A stretch of 64,000 bases of DNA, from positions 16,254,225 to 16,318,224 of the forward strand of contig OZ023264.1 in the NCBI GenBank assembly GCA_964006375.1. The letters are read 5' to 3'. Source of the DNA: Tillus elongatus (Eukaryota; Arthropoda; Insecta; Coleoptera; Cleridae). Under the pieces are notes generated by a model that was not told where the DNA came from, did no database searches, and worked only from the letters and a program-made list of their open reading frames with translations. The translations under genes were made by a program, and so were the position numbers. Shown piece by piece: positions 36,121 to 48,727 of the stretch; the stretch's first letter is position 1, and each line of letters begins with the position of its first letter.

Positions 36121-37080
36121 AGAGGAGCCCCATGGAAACCACGCATTCAGTGAGCTTTTTTTTTTGTATAACTTGGCGAAAAAATCGACCTACCATATAC
36201 AGGTACTCTCAAATAGTGGCTGAATTTGAAAAGTTTTCGCTGAAATGTTTTTAGTGTTTCCGTCGAAATCGTTTTTTATACGATTTTTGTGATGTGTTGG
36301 TAATTAATAATAAATATTTAGTAAGTTATTGTAAAAAAAAGTTGTCGAATTTTTGTGAAAACTAATTCAGTGTAAAATTACTGAAGGCATTTTCTGTAAA
36401 AAAAAGAATGCCAAAATTTCTTTCAATTTTGGTCCTAAAGCTGCTTGTAAATGATTATATTTAGGCAGGTGGGTAAATAGATTGAAGAGGTTCGTACGTC
36501 AGGAAAATCGGACCAGTTTTTTCTGAAACTTTTATTTATTTAAGTTTTTTTTTCGGAAAATGTTTGCATTTTTTTAAATAACATAGCTATTTTAGTGAAA
36601 TATGGTACATTGTTACTATTATATAGGTTATACTGCTAACCAAAAAAGTTATAAAAATATTTTGTGGTAGATCATTTCTATGAAAAATCGCTACCATAAC
36701 GCACTTGCTACGCCCAGACTTTTTATTTTTGGGGATAAAAATTTTCCGAAAAGAAACCAGAAATTTTCACACAAAAACTAGTCCAATTTTCCTGGCTAAC
36801 GATTATATCCAGACCACTGACAAATATAAGTACATAAAAAATTACAGCTGATCCTGGATGTGGGTTTTAGGGGACCTAGTTCGCGCTATTTTGAAAAATT
36901 TTTTCCAGTATTAAAAAAGCCGCGATCTTCCTACTAGTGAATTTTTTCTAGAAACATTCAATAAAAACCTAAATTACACTAAAATCCAGCAAGCGGTTTT
37001 CCAGGTTATGTATACTGAATCTATAATCAGACAGAATTTGGTAAAGACCGTATTTCATGATATAATTGACTGTTCATTTT
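36121..37080. repeat. Fragments of family Z including the CCATAACGCACTTGCT motif
   Basis: 36470-36730 resembles 51330-51610 (AGGAAAATCGGACCAGTTTT, ACTATTATATAGGTTATACT) and ends in CCATAACGCACTTGCTACG (36690-36708). The rest (36121-36470, 36730-37080) has partial similarity to family Z phrases in both orientations. No gene. Confidence 0.5.
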
Positions 37081-37086
37081 TGATAT

Positions 37087-38440
37087 CAGAACTACAGGCC
37101 CATTAGCATATTACCAGTCATCGGCAAAATCGCCGAAAAATTGATTCAGAAAAGGCTAGCTTCATTCACCTCTGAAAATCATTCCCTCCCAGACGAGCAG
37201 TTCGGTTTCAGACACCAGCACTCAATCGCAGACCAAGTCTTTCGTGTGGTGGAAAACATCACCGAAGGATTTAATAAAAGCAAGTCAACTGGTGCAATAT
37301 TTCTCGACATTGCTCAAGCCTTCGATAGGGTCTGGCATGCGGGTCTCCTAAACAAACTTCTAATATTCAATTATCCTATCCCTCTGATTCTGCTAATCAG
37401 GTCATACCTGCAACAGAGGAAGTCCCAGGTCAAACATCTGGGAGCCAGATCTAGAACGTACTCAGCCACGGCTGGTCTTCCGCGGGGTTCTGCTATCTCC
37501 ATTCTGCTGTACAATATATTTGTCACAGACATTCCGACAACGCCCCTAAACGTGACATACGCACTGTACGCAGACGACACTACCATCCTCAGCAGCTCCA
37601 CTCAGCCGAGGATAATAACCGAACGACTTTAGACCGTCGTAGACGAGCTGCAAGGCTGGTATAGGAAAATTTGTCTAGCCATAAACCCCGATAAATGTAC
37701 AGCAGTCCTATTTTCCAAGAGGAGAAATACACCTCACGAACACGTAGCATTAGACAACCGTCTAATTCCCTGGCAAGATTCCGCCAAATACCTCGGGGTT
37801 TTCCTCGACAAACACTTAACATGACGCCCCCACGTTCAACTCGCCCGACGAAAAGCATCGATGTTCATCTCCAAGCTGTTCCCACTTCTAAATAGAAATT
37901 CCAAATTGTTAATGAACAACAAATTGCTCATGTACAAAGTCATAATTCGGCCAGCCATGACCTGTGCATCCACTGCATGGGCCACCGCGGCCGCAACACA
38001 CATCAAGACCCTTCAAATCACCCAGAATAAAATTCCGAGAATGGTTACCGGAGCGCCATGGTTTGTCAGAAACAGTCAGATTCACTCTGATCTAGAAATG
38101 CCTTCGATAATTGAGTTTATCAATCAACTATCCACAACTCAGTTCGCAAAAGCCGCGTCTCACCCAAATGCTTTACTCCGTAGGACCACCGACTACAATG
38201 AGCAACTTCCACATAAGCTTAAGCGCTACAAAGCTTATACTTACCCGCTAACGCCTCCGCGGCAAAAACAGAATAGAAACATTCAAACCCAAACGTCATC
38301 GTATGAAATATTTCCGACGGAGGTATGGACTAAGGTCCGGTACTCCATGGGAGGGAGTATTAGTCGCTCAGTACCTTGATATCCCACGCACTACGCTGTT
38401 GTGTATGAGGTCTGCATGATGCACTTCTCCCTCCTGTATC
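37087..38440 (+). mobile_element. Jockey-clade LINE fragment, 5'-truncated
   Basis: Encodes RT from NYRPISILPVIGKIAEKLI onward: DEQFGFRHQHSIADQ, FLDIAQAFDRVWH (catalytic Asp), GLPRGSAISILLYNIF, ALYADDTTIL (catalytic Asp pair), then INPDKC, AKYLGVFLDKHL and the C-terminal RMVTGAPWFVRNSQIHSDLE segment typical of Jockey. There is one stop at 37630 and another near 37822. The ORF ends at 38379. Truncation at about 37087 removes the endonuclease and the first RT block. Confidence 0.85.
37141..37632 (+). pseudogene. Jockey RT palm segment
   Basis: 163-residue frame containing FGFRHQHS, DIAQAFDRVWH, PRGSAIS and YADDTT. It ends in a premature stop directly after the catalytic region; the same element continues in frames to 38379. 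Confidence 0.8.
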
Positions 38441-39110
38441 CAACAAAAAAATATTTTTTTGATATAAGTGATGTCAAAAAACAAATTCTTATAAGAGCAA
38501 TCTTTATATAATCCCAGGCCCCATTATTCTATCCATTAATTTTTTGCGAGGCTTACGTATCTTTTTATATAGAAACTTACTGAATCAGTAAGAATTCAGA
38601 ATATCAGATTTCCAGATATGAAAACATATGATACCTAGCATTATCGTGACCTCATTATTTCCATGAAATCTGACTCTCTGTTTTCTCTCCTTTTAGTTCC
38701 GAAAGGCAACCAGAATTATATATCAGCAAAGTGCCATTTAGTCGCACTCATTGGAAGTGAATTGGATTTTCCATTACCAGATTAAAGTCTGATATCCCGG
38801 AGAGCATAACTTCTCCAGTTTTTTTTTCTTTCGTTACTCAGTGCGACTACTCCATCGGCGAGGAATTTATGAATTGAGTTAAAAATTTAATAAAGTTTCC
38901 CAGAAATCCGGCGTCATTCATTTCTATCTAGTTTAGCGCAGCATCAATATTTAATTCCATGTGATTCTTATGCGTGGTTGCCAGATCTGGATTGTCTTTT
39001 ATGATTTAATAAAAAATTAGACTACAAAAAACGTACACAATGCCATGCTCTGTAAACGCCGTCTCAATGTACGACGTCTCCAGGCTGATTATATGTCAAA
39101 GAAATATGAC
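38441..39110. other. Unassigned AT-rich sequence
   Basis: No recognised gene or repeat. Confidence 0.3.
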
Positions 39111-39122
39111 TCATATTATGTT

Positions 39123-39552
39123 ACAAAGTGAGATGTAAGACATGAGCCGCCATCTCGTTGCGGAACTAAGTAGTATGCTGTCACAACAGCTCCAAATAAC
39201 GCAAAATGTAATAAAATAGAGACTATGTACAGCCAACTAACAATTTTGTAAATTGTCAGCCCTGTCCCATTTCTTCCCTTATATAGGGACAATGTATGTA
39301 AGGCTATATTTATTCTAACCACAATTAGAACCGTAGACCGGTTTCGCTATAATTAGAGCTCGTCAGTACGGTATACTAATTGCCGTCAGAACACACCTAT
39401 AAAGTAATCCGGCTATGGTAGCCAACCTCACAGCACAAAGTGGGATGTAAGACAGGAGTCGCCATCTCGTTGCAGAACCAAGTAGTATGTCGTCACGACA
39501 GCTCCAAATAACACAAAATGTTATAAAATAGAGACTATGTACAGCCAACTAG
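39123..39552 (-). repeat. 312-bp tandem repeat containing a hammerhead ribozyme (retrozyme-like)
   Basis: Two direct copies start at 39123 and 39435 (ACAAAGTGxGATGTAAGACA, GCCATCTCGTTGC, AAGTAGTATG, CAGCTCCAAATAAC, AATAGAGACTATGTACAGCC). The second is cut at 39552. The unit holds a minus-strand hammerhead at 39324-39380. A diverged copy is at 28690-28920. Tandem ~300-bp units each carrying a hammerhead are characteristic of retrozyme-type and Penelope-linked repeats. Confidence 0.75.
39324..39380 (-). ncRNA. Type I hammerhead ribozyme
   Basis: On the minus strand: ATTAG, TAT, ACCGTA (stem I, 5' side); CTGACGA (core CUGANGA); GCT...AGC closing stem II; GAAA (core); ACC/GGT stem III with essentially no loop; GTC cleavage triplet; TACGGT, T, CTAAT (stem I, 3' side). 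Stem I therefore has 6 perfect pairs next to the core, a small internal loop and 5 more pairs. All conserved core nucleotides are present. A tiny stem III is typical of type I motifs that work as dimers or in tandem repeats. Confidence 0.85.
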
Positions 39553-39597
39553 GCGAATGATCTCGCAAGGCTAAAATTCGCCAATGAGGAGATCTGT

Positions 39598-39698
<101 letters not shown>

Positions 39699-40467
39699 AA
39701 TATAGTCATAATAAAAAGTGTATGAATTTGACTTCGCGGCCTATGATGAGTGTATTGATCGATCACTATACATCTTGGCAGGTGGTAGTGCACTTTTCCT
39801 TTACGTGATAGTAAAGGATATTTTCACGCCCGAGGAGGTACCACCCCTTACATCAAGGGGCCGGTGAAATCCCAACGGACGTTTCCGGTCCTGGTGTATG
39901 AGTCTGTTTCCCTTATAAACAAAAATGATGATGGCTCCTCCTTGTACAAAAGATTCCGGAGATAAGATACCCCTCAATTCGGATTTCCGGGAGAGGGGTA
40001 TGCAGGGGGCGCCGGTATCAAGATTTAACATATCCTTCTCCAATATATGTCGCCTTAATTCTAACCTGAACTCCGTCCACCATTTCCTCCAGGCAAATAG
40101 GCCCCAACTCCTCTTCCTCACCGAAAACCAAAATCAGTGCCAAAACAGCCACTAATCACCTTAATTTCCCGGGGTGTGAGCTCCTTACTTCGTTTAGATT
40201 GCATGGAGACGTGTGCGCATACGTCCGGTCTGTAGCAATCTACCCTGCACCAGGCTCCCCAATTTAGAAGCTGGAAGAAAATACATACTTTGGATGAAAC
40301 TCTCAAGGCTGCAACTAAATTCATCTGTTGCATTTACCGGTCACCTTCTGAGAACAAGTTTGTCCAGCTCTTCGTCTACCTTTCTGAAAAAACCGACCAT
40401 CTGACTTCTGAATATCCTTCCTCCTATTCCTCACTATTCTTGGTGACTTCAATGTCCATAATAAGGA

Positions 40468-41280
40468 ATGGCTAGGATCTTCAAAAACCGATCAACAAGG
40501 GAGAGCAGCGGATGCCTTTGCAATTCTTTAGCCAATATGGTTCAGCAACCTACTTACTTTCCTCGCATCCCAACACACAGCTCAAATACCTTGAATATCC
40601 TTCTTACTACACAACCTGAATGCTATAAGACATCAGTCACCGCCCCCCTTGGTCGCTCAGACCACGGCATGGTCACTGCTTCCTGCGCAAGGCAACCCGA
40701 GGTCACACAGTCATCAAACCCACGTATCGTTTGGCACTACAACTCCGCGAACTGGGACAAAATTCGGGATTACTTTTCCTCATTTCCATGGGCGTCTGTC
40801 TGCCTCTCTCATCCTGACCCCTCTGATATCTCAAAAAACGTCACCGAAATTATCCAAGCTGGCATGGAATTATTTATTCCACGTACACAGAAAACCTCTT
40901 CAGCCACTCAAAAGCCCTGGTTCTCCAAATCCTGTGACAAGGTCAAAATTGAAAAGGTCAAAGCTTACAAAACGCTTCTACACAATCCCAGTCAAGAAAA
41001 CCGTCAAGCATTTAACGACGCAAGAAACCGCTATGTCCGCATTCTTTCTGAGGCAAAAAACTCGTTTAGTAACCACATCAGAAACAAAGTCCTCTCCAGC
41101 TCCAACGGCAGCAAACCCTTATGGACTCTTGCTAAATCTATTGGGAATAATTTATGCAAGAGTACGTTCCCATCTCTTGTTTCAGGGGATAAAATTGTTT
41201 CTACCGCGCTGGACAAGGTTGAACTTTTTGCCTCGTTGTTTGCCGGCAATTCTACTTTCAACCTACCTCCAAATGTTTAA
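40468..41280 (+). pseudogene. Endonuclease C-terminal half and linker of family-J ORF2
   Basis: 270-residue frame: YFPRIPTHSSNTLNILLTT, then PLGRSDHGMVTASC carrying the Ser-Asp-His triad of APE endonucleases, WHYNSANWDKIRDYFSSFPW, and the NP-x-R-x-rich linker that precedes RT. It ends at TAA 41278-41280, just before RT. The N-terminal endonuclease half is in other frames upstream. Confidence 0.75.
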
Positions 41281-42224
41281 CCACAAACAGTCCCCAATCT
41301 CGCGCATAAAATGACGGATATAATTTTCAAAACTAAAAAGGTACGAAAGATGCTTTCTTCTCTTAATACCAGCAAATACCAGAACTTGCTCCTCTCCTGA
41401 TTCGTCTGTTTCAGACATCTTACAATAGAGGCATATTCCCTAGTAACTGGAAAACTTCTCGAGTACAACCCGTCCCCAAGAAAGGATCCAACGCACTTAC
41501 TAGCAACTACAGGCCTATTTCTCTCCTTTCAGTCGTCTCTCAAGTGATAGAAAAGTATATAAGCACCGAGTTACTAAAATTTCGTGTAAAACACAGTCTA
41601 ATACACGACAGGTAGTACGGATTCCGTCAGCGCAGATCAACTGTCGACCTCCATTCCTTTGTCACCCATTTTTGGAACAAGTCTATGGAACTACACGGTG
41701 AATCCTAGACTGTCGCTCTAGACATATCCAAAGCATTCGGTCAGGTCGGGCATGTAGCGCTGCTTAATAAACTTCCGGCCTATGGCCTACTACCAAATCT
41801 CTGTACCTAGACACCGGACCGGATCATTCCTGTTGTCGCGGATCGCCATTCCTCTAAACTGTATCCAATTAATGCAGGAGTCCCTCAAGGTTCAGCTTTA
41901 ACCCCTACTTTGTTTCTTCTCCACATCAATGACCTCATCTCTAGCACATCCAACCCAGTTCACAGTTACGAGGATGACAGCACCCTTCACACAAATATGC
42001 AGCCTGTCTGTTTAGCCGAATTAGATCAGGATCGCATAATCAGGGAGAGTTCTGTCTCCGTGGATCTCCAAAAGATATTAGACTGAGGAACTAGAAATCT
42101 TGTACAATTCAGCTTCACCAAACCCTTGCATTATATCTCATAAGAGATACACCAGCCCTAAACCCATGACAATGAACAACCAAGTTTTCAAACTAATGAG
42201 TCCTTTTCACTTGTTGGCATTTCT

Positions 42225-42668
42225 GTGGATCGAAATCTCAATTGGCACCAACATGTCACATCAATTGCAGAAGCGGATGCTAAGAAATTAGGTTTCCTCT
42301 TTCGGGCTCACAAATACTTTTCACCAGCTAATCTCTATACATTATATACTTCACAAATAAGGACAAACCTCGAATACTGCTCCCACATTTGTGGTGCCGC
42401 TGCCGCTTCTACACTCGCTATCCTGGACTCCATTAAAAAGAGAGCTATATGTCTCATCGATGACCGTACCCTCACCCAAAGGCTGCCATCTCTTGCTCAC
42501 AGACGTGCCGTTGGTTACCTCTCTCTCTCTCTCTTTTATAGGTACCTGCATGGGCACTGCTCAGAGGAGCTTTCTTCCATAGTTCCTCCAGCCGCTGCCC
42601 CCAACAGATCTACCAGGGAAACAAAGCGGATGCACCCTTTTACTGTCCAGGTCACCAGACCACCATAG
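42225..42668 (+). pseudogene. RT thumb and C-terminal domain of family-J copy D
   Basis: Frame with [40 protein letters not shown] and [14 protein letters not shown], the typical LINE C-terminal region in which tyrosine- and histidine-rich helices follow RT. It ends in a stop at 42668; the family normally continues to [15 protein letters not shown]. Confidence 0.7.
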
Positions 42669-42859
42669 AACATCTTCTTATGCCCGCTCTTTTTTCCCGA
42701 GGACTTCCAAGTTGTGGAATTCCTTGCCGGCACATGTTTTTCCTTCTCCCCCGAACCTCCAAACCTTCAAGTCCAGAATTAACAAGTTGCCTCTTTCCTC
42801 CGTGTCGACACCCACGGTACGATAGTATTAAGGCTGTAAGCCCTCGTGGTGTGTTGTTG

Positions 42860-42860
<1 letters not shown>

Positions 42861-42912
<52 letters not shown>
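42861..42912. repeat. (AT)n microsatellite
   Basis: About 25 AT units that begin at the 3' end of LINE copy D and end at a Penelope pLTR piece. Confidence 0.95.
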
Positions 42913-42914
<2 letters not shown>

Positions 42915-43160
42915 AGCACGTCTATAATGAAACAGTTCAGGTATTTCCGCCAAAGGAAACATGTTAATTGTTGTGTCGTTGAACCACTCTCAATCGTTAT
43001 AAACAGACTGGCTGCAGGTGAATATAAACATAGCTGTAGATGTAAGATATTTAGAATTATTCATCCTCTGATGACGCTGACTTGGTTAGTGAAACGATCG
43101 TCACGTTTTTTTAATGTGTTGTGGTGATTTCGGTTCTCTGTAAGTGTGCTTATAATTCCA
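42913..43160 (+). mobile_element. Penelope-like element pseudo-LTR fragment
   Basis: 3' portion (43060-43155) is collinear with 11620-11715 and 54330-54430: CATCCTCTGATGACGCT, GGTTAGTGAAACGATCGTC, TGTGTTGTGGTGATTT, TTCTCTGTAAGTGTGCTTAT. The first ~145 bp are not seen elsewhere in the window. It contains a hammerhead core. Confidence 0.7.
43065..43105 (+). ncRNA. Hammerhead ribozyme in Penelope pLTR
   Basis: CTGATGA (43068-43074), a stem II GCTGAC/GTTAGT-like hairpin, GAAACGATCGTC (43091-43102) in which A-C-G/C-G-T makes a 3-bp stem III with a 2-nt loop, and GTC as cleavage triplet. Stem I flanks (CCT/ACG) pair poorly, so activity is doubtful. Confidence 0.7.
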
Positions 43161-44469
43161 AACTTGTTGACAATGACACTTCCCCAGTGTTATTTCGTTA
43201 TTTTCCGTGAATTGAATATTTTTATAATAATTCGCTACCATAATGCACATGCTGCATCATATTATTTTTAGGGTTGCTCGTTAAGGATGTTTTTTTATTT
43301 GGAGTCATTTTTGCTTCCCATTCATGCAACTATCCTTATACATCCCCCTTTTGAAGAGAACGCATGAAGCGTGACAACATTGCAGGGTAGACGACTGCGA
43401 CGCTTAAACAAACAAGTGGCGCCGCGACGGAGGGCGTCGAAATGACTCGATTGTGAAGTGCTTTACTTGGCCTAAACGTGAATATTTCATTTAGTTTCCA
43501 GCTGCATGTGTTAATTTCATAACCAATTTCTGTGTTGCAAGTGACCGGAATGCACCAAACATCTGTTTTAGCCAATATCTTTAGTTATCAGTGAGTATTG
43601 CCATTAATATTTATTATCACTTTGCCCAATTCAATGATCATGTAATTGTGATAACGATCTCTTACATGAATATTGAGTTGCATACTTACAAGGTGCGGTA
43701 GAGATGATTAATTTATTAATGTAAACATATGATGTGTCTGGTCTCCTTAGTTACAAGAGATGTTGTCTGTGTTAGATAAAGAGACACTCCTATTTTTGAG
43801 ATCGATACCTTACTCGTAGTTTGACGATATTGAATTAACTAAGGTTACGATTATAGAGTAATAGTATTAGAAATTCTATATGGTGTTATATAAAAGCTTT
43901 TAGACCCTCGGGACCTCAAAACTAACAAGTTTTGAAAGGAACGTTCATTTAGAGAGGCTTCTGTGAGACCTTTAGGAATTGTGTTACAAATAACTAATTA
44001 ACTGGTGATTGAAGAGTCAGGTAAAACATGTGCGTTTCAATTAATTGCGCCTTGGATAATTGAGACAATTGCTTGACTGTTCAGGGCGAAACAACGATTG
44101 AATAAAGTAAGTTTGTCCTTTTTAGGTATCTATACTTTTTAAGTCAAAAGTATACTACAGCGTGTCCGTTGTAAAAGTTTACACCAGGATTTGCCGGAGA
44201 ATTGCTGAGAATTTCGAAAACCCTACAATAAAAGCCCCTAACAACATTTATAACATTCAATACCTAGCGGGGGTGACTCTCACTTCTTTAATTTGAAAAA
44301 AATCAGGTAGGTCTAGTGGGAACTTTTTGGAAAGATTTTTTGAGTCTCTATTCAAAGATCCAATTTTAAAATCTACCGATTAGCTTTTTGCTTTGTAGAT
44401 TTCAAAATAACACGTCTAAAATAAGAAAAAGTCTGAACGCAGCAAGTGCGTTATCGTAGTGAATTATCA

Positions 44470-44470
<1 letters not shown>
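43161..44470. other. Unassigned sequence with one dispersed-motif copy
   Basis: A copy of the CCATAATGCACATGCTGC-type motif lies at about 43239-43257, and its reverse (GCAGCAAGTGCGTTATCG) at about 44441-44458. No convincing coding frame, although a minus-strand 79-residue frame at 43336-43575 exists. Confidence 0.35.
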
Positions 44471-45660
<1,190 letters not shown>

Positions 45661-46100
45661 AAAACCTCGCTGAATGCGTCATTTACATTAGACTTGGATT
45701 TGTGCTGGTAAAGACGCGGTATCACAATTTTTGATATGTGCCAAAAATGTTTTTTGTATGTTCTGGATTCAAGGTGAATTGCCAAAAATGTGAAAAGTTG
45801 CAAAACAATTAAAATAACCAGAAAACAAACATGCATTACAATTCGATGGAACATGCAAAAATGCAAAATTTGTATCCCCAACGACTTATGGGCCACCTGT
45901 GATTGTCGAAATATATATTTTTTAAAATGCCGCTCATATTGCAGCTGTTCAAATATGAAGCATTTGATCAAAATTCGCTACCATAACGCACTTGCTGCGT
46001 CCCGAATTTCTTTTCTTACAAACATGCATTATATTTCGATGGAAAATGCAGAAAAATAAGACGTTTTCGATAAAAAAATGTTCAGGACGCAGCAAGTGCG

Positions 46101-46639
46101 TTATAGTAGTGAATTTTCATAAGAATTGTACACTATTAGTAAGATATAATATTAAAACGATCTTTTTAAATTTAAATGGACCTTGGAGGTCAGGTCGGGT
46201 CAGGTCAGGTCAGTGTATGTATCACACCGATATATAACAATCCGACGCAATCTGCTGCATCCTTATCACCTTTAAATAGTGCAAGAACTGCTACCGCAGG
46301 ATTTAGAGGCAAGATTGTTTTTTTTTTGTGTGTAATTTCATTTTACATCAGAACACTGATTTTCCCAAGATCATTATTTTTACGGATGAACAAAGCAACA
46401 ATTATTTTTACGGATGAACAAAACAACAATCAAAAGATAACGAACAAGATAAAATTATTTCGTGTAAATAAAATGTTTAGGATTGTTACCATAAGTAGGT
46501 ACTAATCAATAATACAAAAGAATCAGGTGTGCGTCATGGTCAACTGAACGTTATTCTTAATAACATTAATCTCTTTTGAAAGCTAATAAGGTATAGCACA
46601 TTGAAGTGAAACGCAGCGTATATAAATTTTAATTTTTGT
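46101..46639. other. Unassigned, with a short (GGTCA)n run
   Basis: A GGTCA/GGTCG run at about 46188-46216 resembles the run in the foldback element at 30795. Otherwise no recognised feature. Confidence 0.35.
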
Positions 46640-47794
46640 TGGATGCGGTGATAAAACCAGAAAACAGCAAGAAATGTGCAACTTGTTTAATGCAAATTAT
46701 CTAGATAGAGGTATCAGTCAATTTATTGTAAGTAAATTCGAGAAGAAATTCAGAAAAACTGGACATGTTAAACGCATGCAAAGTGCAGGGAGTTCTAAGA
46801 AAATTGATGAAGACGTAAAACTTGATATTTTATTGTGTGGGTGAGAATTATCATGTTGCATCTCGATCAATTAATTGCAGGAGATTATGAAATTTCTCAG
46901 AGATCAGATTTACGTCCATTAAAATTAGAAAATTATCATCCCTACAAAATACAGCTGCTGCACGAGCTTAGCGAAGATGACCCTGATCGACGAATGCAGT
47001 CTTGTGAAATAAGGCAAGATTTATGCAATCGTAATCCAAACTTAATTCGCCAAATCCCCCTTTTTTTGTGACGAAGCATCATTTTGGCGAAATAGAGTAG
47101 TGAATAGAGAAAATTACAGTTTTGGGAGTAGACAGAATTCTTACTGGATGACTAAAGAACATACAGAACAACAGGTGGTAAAGTTAACGTGTGGGTAGGA
47201 ATAGTCCACTATAGAATCATATGCCTTTTCTTCTTCGACGAAACTTACACTGGGCAGCGAAATTATAATTTTTATGAACCTGATTATTCCTGCTCTTGCT
47301 GCAAGCTTTCCAAATGGAGATGATCCTGATTTACCAAGTGGTGATATTTGGTTTCAGCAAGACGGTGCACCTCTACACTTTGCTCGTCCCGAGTTTCTAA
47401 ATGTCTGCTTTCCTGGCAAGTGGATTGCTAGGCGGGAACCAATAGAGTGGTCAGATCTTACGCCCCTAGATTTTTACGGGGGGTATTTAAAATTAAAAAT
47501 CTATGTTAACAAACCAAATAACCTAGAAGATTTGAAAAAGGGAATTAGGTATGAAAAACCGAATTAGCCCTGACGTCATTCGCAATTTGCAAGATGAATA
47601 TGTCAACAGATTTGCTTATTGCCAAGAAGTCGGTAGATTCGAACATTATATTTAAAGAAAACAATACTTTAATTTGTTGAATAAGAGTCTATTTTGGATT
47701 GTTCTTACGAATAGGGTTTATGTTTTTCACTCTTTAAATGACTTTAATTCGAAATTTTAATAATATGAGGTATCAAAATTTTGACGGTACCCTG
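46640..47794 (+). mobile_element. Decayed IS630/Tc1/mariner element
   Basis: Transposase remnant (46650-47656) followed by ~140 bp ending in GACGGTACCCTG before TA (47795-47796), which looks like a mariner right end. The left end is not found with confidence. The right end abuts a 5S rRNA-like sequence exactly at the TA. Confidence 0.7.
46650..47656 (+). pseudogene. Mariner-type transposase pseudogene
   Basis: Broken frames. KFEKKFRKTGHVKRMQSAGS is N-terminal. HPYKIQLLHELSEDDPDRRM follows, then FFCDEASFWRN (first catalytic Asp), then after a frameshift PSGDIWFQQDGAPLHFARPE (second) and IEWSDLTPLDF (third Asp, inside a degenerate WPARSPDLTPLDF-type motif). The end is QEVGRFEHYI. Several stops and shifts. 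Confidence 0.75.
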
Positions 47795-47796
47795 TA

Positions 47797-47880
47797 GACC
47801 ACCGGAGTTAAGCAACGTCGGCCATAGCTGGTAGTTTAACGAGTTAATGAGTGACCACGTGGGAACACCGCGCGCTGATG
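47797..47880 (+). pseudogene. 5S rRNA-like sequence (truncated pseudogene or 5S-derived SINE head)
   Basis: GACCACCGGAGTTAAGCAAC, GTCGG, ATGAGTGACCACGTGGGAAC and ACCGCGCGCTG follow the middle and 3' half of eukaryotic 5S rRNA, including the internal control region, with several substitutions. The first ~35 nt of a 5S gene are missing; the break coincides with the TA end of the mariner at 47794. Confidence 0.75.
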
Positions 47881-48727
47881 AATTAACACCGATGTCAATG
47901 GAAAACCAGTGAGTATAATTTCCAATTGAGTTTCCTTCGAGAAAAAGGGACATTCAGGTCGACAGTATTTACTTTTATATACAGGGTGATTGCTGAGAAG
48001 TGCTCATTAGAAGTGTATGACCTTCTCATCCGATTTGAGCGCTGAAAATTTGTATTCAGCCATTATACGATATTACCATTCAGATTAAGGTAGTTGCACT
48101 ACTCTATCGCTTCCGGTTATACCGGAAGTCGCTACCAACTTTGTTATTTTAAATAAAACACCCTATCTATTTTTGAATTTTCAGAATTACGATTCAATTT
48201 GGAATATATTTTATGTAGTACTCGCTAAAGCTAGTGTTATTAGTTTTTGAAATATTGGCGATTTTTGAAAAATAGTCGTTATCGCAGCTCTTTTTATAAT
48301 TTGATGTATCTTTGTCAAGTGTAAATCTAGAAAATATATCTTTGGACAAAGAATTGCTAGCAACTATGCCTTGCAAAATCATTGGAATGAAAATCATTTT
48401 TTTTATACAGGGTGTGCGTTTATAGCCTGATAAAATATAGAAATTCAAGCGGGTATAACTTGATTTTTTCAAATAGAACATCCTATATATTTCTATTCCA
48501 AAGCATTCTACATGTATAGCTCTGCAACTTCTATTAACTATGTCCTATACCTAAATAGCATAATTTCTGAGATATACCCCACTCCTACGGGGAAGCTATA
48601 TTGGAATTTATACGTGAGTTCGTTTATGGGAAGAGTAGGCTTTTGCTGGAATGTCAGGAGGTAAAACGGAAATTTGATACATAGTGACAGCAGTAAAATT
48701 AGTAGCTTGCTTTTTATATAAGTCGCG

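Larger units (their letters stand above)
39826..42861 (+). mobile_element. Family-J LINE copy D, near full length
   Basis: Longest copy of the family. The GC-rich 5' end is at 39826-40020. The degenerate APE endonuclease covers 40020-40700 (FNISFSNICRLNSNL with metal-binding Asn, ICCIYRSPSENKF, GDFN-like segment near 40440, LGRSDHGMVTAS at about 40650). The linker runs to 41280, and RT (41310-42100) has many small deletions. The thumb/C-terminal part is at 42180-42830, and the family 3' end TCGTGGTGTGTTGTTGAAAT joins an (AT)n run. Many frameshifts and stops; inactive. No TSD identified because both sides are low complexity. Confidence 0.88.

Noticed and set aside
43336..43575. 79-residue minus-strand frame beginning MAKTDVWCIPVTC
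   Set aside because: A Cys-rich start recalled a zinc finger, but no domain pattern (THAP, C2H2) is completed and there is no splice context.
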